A DNA stretch of 64,000 bases from an uncultured Lachnospiraceae bacterium. Lineage in GTDB: Bacteria > Bacillota > Clostridia > Lachnospirales > Lachnospiraceae. The DNA is taken from NCBI GenBank assembly GCA_910577675.1, contig CAJTOR010000013.1:22024-86023 (forward strand), read 5' to 3'. A model generated the notes under the pieces. The model worked only from the letters and a program-made list of their open reading frames with translations, ran no database searches and had not been told where the DNA came from. The position numbers and the translations under genes are program-made. Within the stretch, counting starts at the first letter, position 1, and each line of letters opens with the position of its first letter. Shown here in pieces: positions 56,982 through 64,000 of this stretch.

Positions 56982-59108
56982 ATGTCGGATAGGGTAATGG
57001 ATATTTTTGGAGTTGACGTGTTTAACGAGGGGGTGATGGCGGAGCGCCTGCCAAAGAAAACTTTCGTGGCGTTAAAGAAAACAATTGAAAACGGTGAGGA
57101 GCTCGATGCGATGGTGGCGGAAGTCGTTGCGAACGCGATGAAGGACTGGGCGATCGAGCGCGGGGCGACCCACTACACCCACTGGTTCCAGCCGATGACG
57201 GGGGTAACCGCGGAGAAACATGATTCTTTTATTGCCCCGGCAACGGAGGGCAGGGTTATTATGGAGTTTTCCGGGAAAGAGCTGATAAAAGGGGAGCCGG
57301 ATGCATCCTCCTTCCCTTCCGGCGGTCTGCGCGCCACCTTTGAGGCGAGGGGCTACACGGCATGGGATTGTACATCCCCGGCGTTTTTAAAAGAGGACGC
57401 GGCTGGGGTCACACTCTGCATTCCAACCGCTTTTTGCTCCTACACGGGAGAGGCGCTAGATAAGAAAACCCCGCTGCTGCGCTCGATGGAAGCGCTAAAT
57501 AAGCAGGCAGTGCGGGTAATGCATCTGTTCGGGGAAAGCGATGTAACAAATGTATCATGCTCGGTCGGGGCGGAACAGGAATATTTCCTGATAGATAAAG
57601 AGAAATATTTAAGGCGGGAGGATCTGATCTTTACGGGGCGCACATTGTTCGGCGCGATGCCGCCTAAGGGGCAGGAACTTGACGACCATTATTTCGGCAC
57701 GATCAAGGAGCGCATTGCAGCATTTATGAAGGAGCTGAACACGGAACTCTGGAGACTGGGAGTTTTGGCAAAGACCCAGCATAACGAGGTAGCGCCGGCA
57801 CAGCACGAGCTGGCTCCGATCTACGCGACTGCAAACATTGCGACCGACCACAACCAGCTAATTATGGAGTGCATGAAAAAGGTGGCAAACCGCCAGGGGC
57901 TTGCGTGCCTGCTGCACGAGAAACCTTTTGCGGGAGTGAACGGCTCGGGAAAGCACGACAACTGGGCGATGATTACAAACACCGGGAGAAACCTTTTAAA
58001 CCCGGGCAAAAAACCGCATGAGAACACGCAGTTTTTGTTTTTCCTCGCGGCAGTTATCAAGGCGGTTGACGAGCATGCGGAACTTTTGCGCCTCTCCGCC
58101 TCAAACCCGGGGAACGACCACAGGCTTGGCGGGAACGAGGCACCGCCCGTTATAATTTCCATGTTCTTGGGCGAGCAGCTAGAGGATATCCTGACGCAGC
58201 TTGTCGCGAACGGCACAATAGAAAATACCATCCAGGGCGGAAAGCTTTTGACCGGTGTGCACTCCATCCCATACATAAAAAAGGATGCAACCGACCGCAA
58301 CCGCACATCCCCGTTTGCTTTTACGGGCAATAAATTTGAGTTCCGCACGGTGGGTTCGTCCATGTCCGTGGCAGATCCGAACACTGTTTTAAATACGATT
58401 GTGGCAGATGCGCTCTCGCAGATGGCGGATGAGATGGAAAAAATTGGAAGCATTCCCGGAAGCGCGGAATTTGACAGTGAGGTGAGGGCGTTGATCCGCA
58501 GAACTGTAAAAGCGCATATGAGGATTATTTTTAACGGGAACGGCTACTCAAAAGAGTGGTTTGAGGAAGCTGCAAACCGGAAGCTCCCGAATGTTTCCTC
58601 GATGGTGGAAGCCATCCCATACCTTACGAAGGAGGAAAGTGTTGCGGTATTTGAGCGCCACAGGGTACTTAGCCGGACGGAACTTTTAGCGCGCGCCGAG
58701 ATCCATTATGAAACTTACTCAAAAGCAATCAATATCGAGGCGAAAACAATGGTGGAGATGGCATCAAAACTCTATATACCGGCGGTAATTAGCTATGTCG
58801 AGCGCATTGCGGCTTCCCTGAGCGCGGTTAAGAGTGCCCTCCCCGCCGCTGATACAAGTGTGCAGGAAAACCTTCTTATTAAAACTTCCTCCCTCCTTTC
58901 AAAGGCGCAGGGGGCACTTGAACTTTTAAAGGAAAAGAATGCTGCCGCCGCAAAGAAGGAACAGGGGAAGGAGCAGGCAGATTATTTCTATGCGGAAGTT
59001 GTTCCTGCCATGGAGGCACTGCGCGCGCCGATTGATGAGCTCGAGATGCTGGTGGATAAAAAACTCTGGCCTGTGCCAACCTACGGGGATTTATTGTTTG
59101 AAGTATAA
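56982..59108 (+). CDS. glnN: Glutamine synthetase type III
   Basis: 708 residues from the ATG at 56982 (GGAAAGGGG upstream; the open frame starts 27 nt earlier). About 700 residues is the type III length. Landmarks: THYTHWFQPMTGVTAEKHD, FPSGGLRATFEARGYTAWD, CSVGAEQEYFLID (metal Glu), LAKTQHNEVAPAQHELAPIY, GVNGSGKHDNWA and RASNPGNDHRLGGNEAPP-type phrases (SASNPGNDHRLGGNEAP). It incorporates ammonium into glutamine with ATP. A leader hairpin and a terminator frame the gene, which is transcribed alone. Confidence 0.96.
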   Translation: MSDRVMDIFGVDVFNEGVMAERLPKKTFVALKKTIENGEELDAMVAEVVANAMKDWAIERGATHYTHWFQPMTGVTAEKHDSFIAPATEGRVIMEFSGKELIKGEPDASSFPSGGLRATFEARGYTAWDCTSPAFLKEDAAGVTLCIPTAFCSYTGEALDKKTPLLRSMEALNKQAVRVMHLFGESDVTNVSCSVGAEQEYFLIDKEKYLRREDLIFTGRTLFGAMPPKGQELDDHYFGTIKERIAAFMKELNTELWRLGVLAKTQHNEVAPAQHELAPIYATANIATDHNQLIMECMKKVANRQGLACLLHEKPFAGVNGSGKHDNWAMITNTGRNLLNPGKKPHENTQFLFFLAAVIKAVDEHAELLRLSASNPGNDHRLGGNEAPPVIISMFLGEQLEDILTQLVANGTIENTIQGGKLLTGVHSIPYIKKDATDRNRTSPFAFTGNKFEFRTVGSSMSVADPNTVLNTIVADALSQMADEMEKIGSIPGSAEFDSEVRALIRRTVKAHMRIIFNGNGYSKEWFEEAANRKLPNVSSMVEAIPYLTKEESVAVFERHRVLSRTELLARAEIHYETYSKAINIEAKTMVEMASKLYIPAVISYVERIAASLSAVKSALPAADTSVQENLLIKTSSLLSKAQGALELLKEKNAAAAKKEQGKEQADYFYAEVVPAMEALRAPIDELEMLVDKKLWPVPTYGDLLFEV

Positions 59109-59131
59109 AGTTGGAATATTTAGATTTTTGT

Positions 59132-59168
59132 GGGCTGCACCGGGTATAGCGGTGCGGCTCCTGTTTTT
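59132..59168 (+). terminator. Terminator after glnN
   Basis: GGGCTGCACCG (59132-59142) pairs over 11 bp, two G-U, with CGGTGCGGCTC (59150-59160), then CTG and TTTTT (59164-59168). Confidence 0.85.
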
Positions 59169-59272
59169 ATGCGCACGGATGTTTAAAGGAAACATCCCAT
59201 GCATCTTTTTGCACCATAATGGGAAAAAATGCGGATTTTAAATTAGTATTCTATTAAAAAAAGAGAAAAGAA

Positions 59273-59301
59273 TTGAAAAAAAAGACTTAGTGTAGTATTA
59301 T
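59273..59301 (+). promoter_or_regulatory. Promoter of the ABC-2 exporter operon
   Basis: TTGAAA (59273-59278) and TATTAT (59296-59301) spaced by 17 nt. An overlapping TATAAT begins three bases later with a 20-nt spacer. Confidence 0.7.
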
Positions 59302-59440
59302 AATCTGCGGAACTACCACACCGACTTGCACTACTCTTTGTCTAGATGGAAATTTAGTATCATATCAGGTTTTGGGCATGTGGAACCCCTGGGAGTGTGG
59401 AAGGAACAAATTTTAGCAGGAAATGTAACGGGAGGTTTGT

Positions 59441-60379
59441 ATGGCATTAATAGTGGATGGACTGGTAAAGAGATATGGGGAGAAGACCGTCGTGGATCAT
59501 TTGGGGTTTGCGATGGAAAAACCGGGCGTGTACGCGCTGCTCGGCACGAACGGCGCGGGCAAGACTACTTCGATCCGCATTATCCTTGGGATGCTTGCGA
59601 GTGACGAGGGGAAAGTGACCTGGAAGGGGGCTCCGCTTGACCCGGTCAACGCTAATATTGGTTATCTGGCAGAGGAGAGAGGCCTCTATCCGAAATATTC
59701 ACTGCTTGACCAATTACTTTATTTTGCAAAATTAAAGAAGGTTGGCAGGAAGGAGGCGCTTGAGCGCATTAAATACTGGGCGGAGCGGCTCGAAGTGACG
59801 GAGTATATTTTCCCGCCGGCTATTAAGGGGAAGAAGAAAGCGAAGGCGAGCCGTGCCGACCAGCTTTCAAAAGGAAACCAGCAGAAAATCCAGTTGATGG
59901 CAGCGCTGCTTTCCGACCCGGAACTTCTGGTGTTAGATGAGCCGCTATCAGGTCTTGACCCGGTTAATACCGATTTATTTAAGGGGATTATCCGCGAGGA
60001 GATCAGGAAGAATAAATTCCTGATTATGTCGAGCCATCAGATGCCGGTGATCGAGGAATTCTGCTCCGACATAACAATTTTAAACCGGGGAAAAGCCGTC
60101 CTTACCGGGAACTTAAACGAGATTAAGAAAAGCTATGGAAGGGTGAATCTTTTTGTTAAATGTGAGGGTGAGATTGACCGCTACATTGACCAGTTCGGTC
60201 TGAAACTTGCAAACCGCACCCCGGAGGAATACCATCTGAAAGTGCAGGATGAGGCGCAGGCGATGGCATTTTTGGGGCGGCTGGTACAGGATCATGTGAC
60301 CGTGATTCGCTTTGAGCTGCGCGAGCCGTCGCTGCATGAGATTTTTGTCGAGAAGGTAGGAGGCGCACATGAAGAATAA
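59441..60379 (+). CDS. ABC-2 type exporter ATP-binding protein (NatA-like)
   Basis: 312 residues. Walker A LGTNGAGKTTSIRI, signature QLSKGNQQKIQLMAAL (LSGGQ replaced by LSKGN, common in this group), Walker B LLVLDEPLSGLD and H-loop MSSHQMPVIEEF. The C-terminal 80 residues match the DUF4162-type tail of sodium/drug exporters. It is first in a three-gene operon with two membrane subunits and ends 11 nt inside the next gene. CGGGAGG precedes the ATG. Substrate unknown; NatAB exports sodium. Confidence 0.93.
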   Translation: MALIVDGLVKRYGEKTVVDHLGFAMEKPGVYALLGTNGAGKTTSIRIILGMLASDEGKVTWKGAPLDPVNANIGYLAEERGLYPKYSLLDQLLYFAKLKKVGRKEALERIKYWAERLEVTEYIFPPAIKGKKKAKASRADQLSKGNQQKIQLMAALLSDPELLVLDEPLSGLDPVNTDLFKGIIREEIRKNKFLIMSSHQMPVIEEFCSDITILNRGKAVLTGNLNEIKKSYGRVNLFVKCEGEIDRYIDQFGLKLANRTPEEYHLKVQDEAQAMAFLGRLVQDHVTVIRFELREPSLHEIFVEKVGGAHEE

Positions 60380-61688
60380 GCTTTCTGGATGGAAGGACGT
60401 ATTTTCATTCACGCTGACGCAGACCTTAAAAAGCAAGCCATTCATCGTATCCTTTGTGATAATGATGGTTCTTGCGCTGGTGGCTTCGCCGGTGATGAGC
60501 ATGATCTCCGATGTTGACAGTGGGAATGAAAATTATACAATTACAAAAATGTATGTGTATGATGAAACAGGATACTTTAATGAGGATACCGTTGTTCCAA
60601 TGTTAAAAGATGGCGGATGGGAGGTGCAGGTTGCCCAGGGTGCGGCACCCCTTGATAAGGAGTATGAGGAACTCTGTGCGCGAGTGGATAAATCGGAAAC
60701 AAGCGCCGTGATATTATCCATAACAGCAAAGGAAGGACCGGTGGAGGCTTTTCTGGAATATTCGGGGAGCGGGAAAATTAAGAGGGCGGAGCTTACCGCT
60801 TTTGAGCAGGTACTTTCGGAAGCCTTAGAGGAGTGCCGCTATAATGTGCTCGGGGTGGATAAAGAGCAGCGTGAACTTTTGTCTGCACAGATTGTAACAA
60901 ATGTTTCCCATTCGGATATCAATGGAAATGTTATTGAGAACGAAGATACCTCGATATCAAGTTTTGAGTACTACTTTTTGTACGCGCTGGTCTTTATCGG
61001 CATGATGATTTGTATGATGACAGGTTCCCAGGTAGCGACCTCGGTTGTGGTGGAGAAATCTTCAAAGGTGGTGGAATATCTTCTGACCACAATAAAACCG
61101 CTTGCCATTATTGTTGGCAAAGTGCTCGCGATGCTGTGTGTGGTTGTAACGGAGATCGTCGGGCTGATCGTGGTCTTTGCAGTTTCAAATGCCATCACAG
61201 GGCAAAAAACCGGGGAGAACATGCTGGCAAATTTGATTTCGCCCGAGGTACTCGGGATGCTAAGTCCGCTTAATATTGCGCTCGGGCTTGTATTTATAAC
61301 ACTTGGCATGGTATTTTACGCGACGCTTGCGGGTCTTGCAGGTGCTACAGTCAGCCGTATGGAGGAAATGGGCGAGGGGCTTTTAATATTTACAATCACG
61401 ATGCTTGTCGGACTTTATATCGGTGTGGGCGCAGCGAGTTCCCTGCTTGGCGCGGGCGATAACCCGTTTGCTATGTTTGCGATGCTTTTTCCACTTTCCT
61501 CCCCGTTTTTGATGCCGGGTGCGATTGTGATTGGGAAGGCTCCGCTGTGGATTACGGTGGTATCCCTCCTGCTATTGGTCGGGCTGGTTGCACTCCTGTT
61601 CTGGTTTGTAGCAAGGGTGTACGAAGTCCTGATTGTCCACAATGGCAACCGGATCAAATTAAAGCAGCTCTTTAAGATGAGAAGCTAA
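60369..61688 (+). CDS. ABC-2 type permease (NatB-like), copy 1
   Basis: 439 residues. One N-terminal membrane helix (FIVSFVIMMVLALVASPVMSM), a large extracellular domain (about 45-190), then five or six helices with VATSVVVEKSSKVVEYLLTTIKPLAIIVGKVLAMLCVV, the conserved cytoplasmic loop of ABC-2 permeases of the NatB/YhaP group. The opening phrase SGWKDVFSFTLTQTLKSKP recurs in the next gene (RGWKDVFSFTFCQMVKKT). The start overlaps the ATPase gene by 11 nt. Confidence 0.9.
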   Translation: MKNKLSGWKDVFSFTLTQTLKSKPFIVSFVIMMVLALVASPVMSMISDVDSGNENYTITKMYVYDETGYFNEDTVVPMLKDGGWEVQVAQGAAPLDKEYEELCARVDKSETSAVILSITAKEGPVEAFLEYSGSGKIKRAELTAFEQVLSEALEECRYNVLGVDKEQRELLSAQIVTNVSHSDINGNVIENEDTSISSFEYYFLYALVFIGMMICMMTGSQVATSVVVEKSSKVVEYLLTTIKPLAIIVGKVLAMLCVVVTEIVGLIVVFAVSNAITGQKTGENMLANLISPEVLGMLSPLNIALGLVFITLGMVFYATLAGLAGATVSRMEEMGEGLLIFTITMLVGLYIGVGAASSLLGAGDNPFAMFAMLFPLSSPFLMPGAIVIGKAPLWITVVSLLLLVGLVALLFWFVARVYEVLIVHNGNRIKLKQLFKMRS

Positions 61689-61747
61689 AGTTTTTGCGGT
61701 CGGGAATATAATGGTTGCGCGGGAAATGTGAAAGAATGGAGGAAACA

Positions 61748-63079
61748 GTGAAAGAGAGTCGTTTTCGCGGGTGGAAGGATGTATTTTCCTTTACCTTCTG
61801 CCAGATGGTAAAAAAGACAGGTTACCGGGCAGTAACAGCGGTGGTGGCACTGCTGCTTATTGTGGCGCTGGTTATTGTGATTGTGCTGACCGGGAAACCG
61901 GATGAAAAGCAGGTGGAGATGTCAGAAATCCAGACAGTTTATGTGGTGGATGAGCCATATCGCGTGGATTACGCACAGATGCTTTCCCTGCTTGGCAAGG
62001 GCTCATTTCTGGAAATTGATTTTGTGAGTGTGCCAGATTATGATACTGCTCTTTTAAGAGCCGGGGAGGAGAAAGAAAGTGCAGCCTCCACAATTGTTGT
62101 CGTAAGCTATCAGGATGCCACATTTTATATGGAAGGTATCTTGTTGGAAAATTCCACACTAAAGACGGGTGCCGTAGAAGATTTGCTTACTGTGATGTCG
62201 GAGTGCTTTGAGTACGCGAAGGGCGGCATGGCACAATTGACACAGGAGCAGAGTATGGCAGTGATGATGCCGGTGGTAACTGGCGACGGCAAGATCGGGG
62301 AAGACCATAGTATGGGTGCGATGATTATCAAGATGATAGCACCGATGGTTTTCGGGCTGGTGCTCTATATGATGTTGATCTTCTACGGTCAGGATGTCAG
62401 CCGGGAAGTTTCCATGGAGAAGGTTTCAAAATTAACGGAAACATTGCTGACATCCGTAAGACCATATGCGATGATTACCGGGAAAGTGCTCGCGGTATCG
62501 CTCGCTGGGGTGATTCAGTTCTTTATCTGGATTCTATCTGCGGTGGCAGGTCTGGCAATAGGGAATATAGTGGCAAAATCCATGTATCCCGGCTATGAGA
62601 ATGTGGTTATCAAGGTGCTTGAATTTGTGAGGGAAGGTTTCAGTACATCTGCATTCTCCCCGGTGGCTATTATTCTTGCCATTTTGATCTTTGTTGTCGG
62701 CTTTTTGTTCTACAGCGTGCTTGCCGGCATGGCGGGGAGCCTTGTTTCAAAACCGGAGGATACCGCACAGATGCAGAGCATCTTCCAATTCCCGATTATC
62801 ATCAGCTTTTTTGCATGTTATTTCGGGGTGCTTTTGGAAAAAGAGGGGCTGATTCTTGCAACAAGATTTATTCCGTTTACCATTCCGTTCGGTGTGCCGT
62901 GCGATTTGCTGACCGGGAGTGTAAGCATTTTGCAGGGGGTTGTTTCCCTTGTGATCCTGCTCGTATTTACCGTGTTCTGCATAATCCTTTCCGGGCGGCT
63001 TTATGAGGGGCTGATCCTGTATAACGGGCAGAAGATGAATTTAAAGAAGCTTGTGAATGTGGTGCGCGTGAAAAAATAA
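61748..63079 (+). CDS. ABC-2 type permease (NatB-like), copy 2
   Basis: 443 residues from a GTG at 61748, 5 nt after GGAGG; the ATG at 61736 lies on that site, and the GTG start aligns exactly with the start of copy 1. Same architecture: N-terminal helix, extracellular domain, then SREVSMEKVSKLTETLLTSVRPYAMITGKVLAVSLAGV and further helices, so the two probably form a heterodimeric channel served by one ATPase. It follows copy 1 by 59 nt. Confidence 0.9.
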   Translation: MKESRFRGWKDVFSFTFCQMVKKTGYRAVTAVVALLLIVALVIVIVLTGKPDEKQVEMSEIQTVYVVDEPYRVDYAQMLSLLGKGSFLEIDFVSVPDYDTALLRAGEEKESAASTIVVVSYQDATFYMEGILLENSTLKTGAVEDLLTVMSECFEYAKGGMAQLTQEQSMAVMMPVVTGDGKIGEDHSMGAMIIKMIAPMVFGLVLYMMLIFYGQDVSREVSMEKVSKLTETLLTSVRPYAMITGKVLAVSLAGVIQFFIWILSAVAGLAIGNIVAKSMYPGYENVVIKVLEFVREGFSTSAFSPVAIILAILIFVVGFLFYSVLAGMAGSLVSKPEDTAQMQSIFQFPIIISFFACYFGVLLEKEGLILATRFIPFTIPFGVPCDLLTGSVSILQGVVSLVILLVFTVFCIILSGRLYEGLILYNGQKMNLKKLVNVVRVKK

Positions 63080-63103
63080 CTCCGGTGTGGGGAGTGCTTT
63101 TTT
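63079..63103 (+). terminator. Weak terminator after the ABC-2 operon
   Basis: ACTCC (63079-63083)/GGAGT (63091-63095) followed by GC and six T (63098-63103). The T-run merges with the 5' arm of element copy C. Confidence 0.6.
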
Positions 63104-63157
63104 AGTGTCAGGTGGGGGGATAAGCCCCATCTGACACTAAAAGCAGCATATGGATAT
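63101..63157 (+). repeat. Structured intergenic element, copy C (hairpin form)
   Basis: Arms 63101-63117 and 63125-63141 pair over 17 bp with one G-T, around the 7-nt loop GGATAAG identical to copy B. The downstream AGCAGCATATGGATATTA corresponds to AGCAGCATGGGATATGAG in copy A. It lies between the ABC-2 operon and the XRE gene. Confidence 0.65.
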
Positions 63158-63260
63158 TATTTTTGCATAAATTCAATGCAGCGTTTAATATTTCAACGGA
63201 GCGTTTCTTGTAATATGGTGTTTCTCATGATACTATAAAATCAGAAAGAAGGTGAAAATA

Positions 63261-63701
63261 TTGAACGCTCAAAAAACAGGCAGTCTGATTGCTGCTATCA
63301 GGAAAGAACAAAATCGCACGCAGCAGGATTTAGCGAATGAATTGGGAGTATCAAGTGCAGCTGTTTCAAAATGGGAACGAGGTATCGGATTTCCGGATGT
63401 ATCTCTTATCGAACCATTGGCTGCATCCCTGGGGATTACCATAGCAGAATTATTCAAAGGCGAAAGAACAGAAAACAACATTGATAACGAATATGAAAGT
63501 CTGTTGTCAGATGTTGTAAAAGTATCAGCTCATGAAATAACCAGGAAGAAAAAAATAACGAATTGGATGATTGCTATTACTGTTGCTGTTCTTTATTTGA
63601 TGATTTCTGTAATATCCCACAAGTGGGAAATAACCTGGGTGGTCTGGATTGTATATTGTTTTTATCGGATTTTTACTGAATATATCTATAAAAAATATTA
63701 A
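63261..63701 (+). CDS. XRE-family regulator with C-terminal membrane segments
   Basis: 146 residues from a TTG at 63261 (GAAGGTG 6 nt upstream); a GTG at 63252 is part of that site. XRE domain: TGSLIAAIRKEQNRTQQDLA and VSSAAVSKWERGIGFPDVSLIEPLAASLGITIAELF. The last 45 residues hold two hydrophobic segments (NWMIAITVAVLYLMISVIS and ITWVVWIVYCFYRIFTEYIY), so the regulator is probably membrane-tethered. It is followed 33 nt later by a membrane gene, a common two-gene arrangement in Lachnospiraceae. Confidence 0.88.
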   Translation: MNAQKTGSLIAAIRKEQNRTQQDLANELGVSSAAVSKWERGIGFPDVSLIEPLAASLGITIAELFKGERTENNIDNEYESLLSDVVKVSAHEITRKKKITNWMIAITVAVLYLMISVISHKWEITWVVWIVYCFYRIFTEYIYKKY

Positions 63702-63734
63702 CAGTCTACAGAAACGTAAGAAACGGAGGAAAAA

Positions 63735-64000
63735 ATGGTCGATTATTCACAATTTGAAGCGAGTGTAAAATCCGGCATCCATGCAGATGTGAGCCGGATA
63801 CGGCAGAAAGATGAGATAATAAAAGCCGTCGTCAAAAAGAGGAGAAGCTCCGCGATAACCTGCGTGTGCCTCCTGTGCATGGCAGGAATTTCTTTGTTTA
63901 AAAGCTGGATTCCCGCCGTTATCTGTCTCCTTCTTGCATTGTTTTTCCTATGGCGGGCTGTCGGAAAATTTTCTGACGAGTATTTACGGGAAATGTACGA
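63735..64000 (+). CDS. Membrane protein of unknown function (3' end outside window)
   Basis: 88 codons visible from the ATG at 63735, which has GGAGG 4 nt upstream; the frame runs off the window. It begins MVDYSQFEASVKSGIHADV, continues with a basic VVKKRRSS segment and has two hydrophobic stretches (AITCVCLLCMAGISLF and WIPAVICLLLALFFLW). No family recognised. Probably in one unit with the XRE gene before it. Confidence 0.7.
   Translation, partial: MVDYSQFEASVKSGIHADVSRIRQKDEIIKAVVKKRRSSAITCVCLLCMAGISLFKSWIPAVICLLLALFFLWRAVGKFSDEYLREMY

Larger units (their letters stand above)
59109..59440. other. Intergenic region between glnN and the ABC-2 exporter operon
   Basis: 332 nt without a plausible gene. 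It holds the glnN terminator (59132-59168), a second perfect 8-bp hairpin GGATGTTT/AAACATCC (59177-59197) followed by T, an A-rich stretch and the promoter of the ABC operon (59273-59301), leaving about 130 nt of untranslated leader with no recognised riboswitch. Confidence 0.6.

Noticed and set aside
1..64000. CRISPR arrays, tRNA or rRNA genes, prophage or an intact insertion sequence.
   Set aside because: I looked for regularly spaced repeats, tRNA-like cloverleaf ends, rRNA core sequences and transposase motifs and saw none that hold up.

Overview
The window looks like a chromosomal segment of an anaerobic, spore-forming Clostridia, most likely a Lachnospiraceae-type genome. Grounds: spoVAD/spoVAE and a SpoIID-type protein, a type III glutamine synthetase, the hprK - ROK kinase - murB - rapZ - whiA - HPr-like cluster, a small DUF4250 gene, class I MscS, and AGGAGG-type ribosome binding sites with many TTG/GTG alternatives. 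I see no rRNA, tRNA, CRISPR array, prophage or intact transposase. Both ends are cut inside genes.

Layout. 1-2827: tail of a LacI-family regulator overlapping a DUF58 gene and a DUF4129-like membrane gene. 2935-4479: gpmI. 4697-9603: a polyamine ABC operon on the minus strand (potR-like regulator, potA, potB, potC, potD) faced by a small XRE regulator; the two promoters share an identical 15-nt motif at the same place. 10042-15448: a LacI-sensor/GGDEF hybrid, a SpoIID-type protein and a YihY membrane protein. 15719-20172: spoVAD-spoVAE and a class A PBP. 20357-24410: YigZ, VanZ, DUF4250, RarA, a small membrane protein and a double-receiver protein. 24610-30411: a SEC-C protein, a DUF4015 glycoside-hydrolase-like protein and two tandem paralogous secreted proteins of unknown function. 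30524-32632: glmS with its self-cleaving glmS ribozyme leader. 32954-38163: the HPr kinase cluster, ending in a Crh-like HPr that has Glu where the phosphocarrier His should be. 38341-40730: serC-serA. 41019-45362: xpt and an asymmetric ABC exporter pair. 45528-48182: nitroreductase, ThrH, an RsmC-like methyltransferase and a helical protein. 48367-51300: a two-sensor EAL protein. 51466-59108: manA, a DUF624 protein, glgB, mscS and glnN. 59441-63079: an ABC-2 exporter with two paralogous permeases. 63261-64000: an XRE regulator and a truncated membrane gene.

Themes. Carbon-flux control (HprK, Crh-like HPr, ROK kinase, gpmI, manA, glgB) sits beside cell-wall precursor supply (glmS ribozyme, murB, rapZ, PBP1). 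Serine synthesis can be completed from the window: serA, serC and a ThrH-type phosphatase. Cyclic-di-GMP turnover has one predicted cyclase and one predicted phosphodiesterase.

The most unusual non-coding signals are a small family of related intergenic elements (46697-46763, 52432-52499, 63101-63157, with a partial match at 40891-40916) whose two best copies keep the same stems through compensatory changes; the shared 15-nt operator candidate on both sides of the pot operon; a palindromic element between direct repeats in the serC-serA gap; and an IS200/IS605-like right-end remnant between the two ABC exporter genes. Gene calls come from reading the translations; no similarity search or folding program was run.
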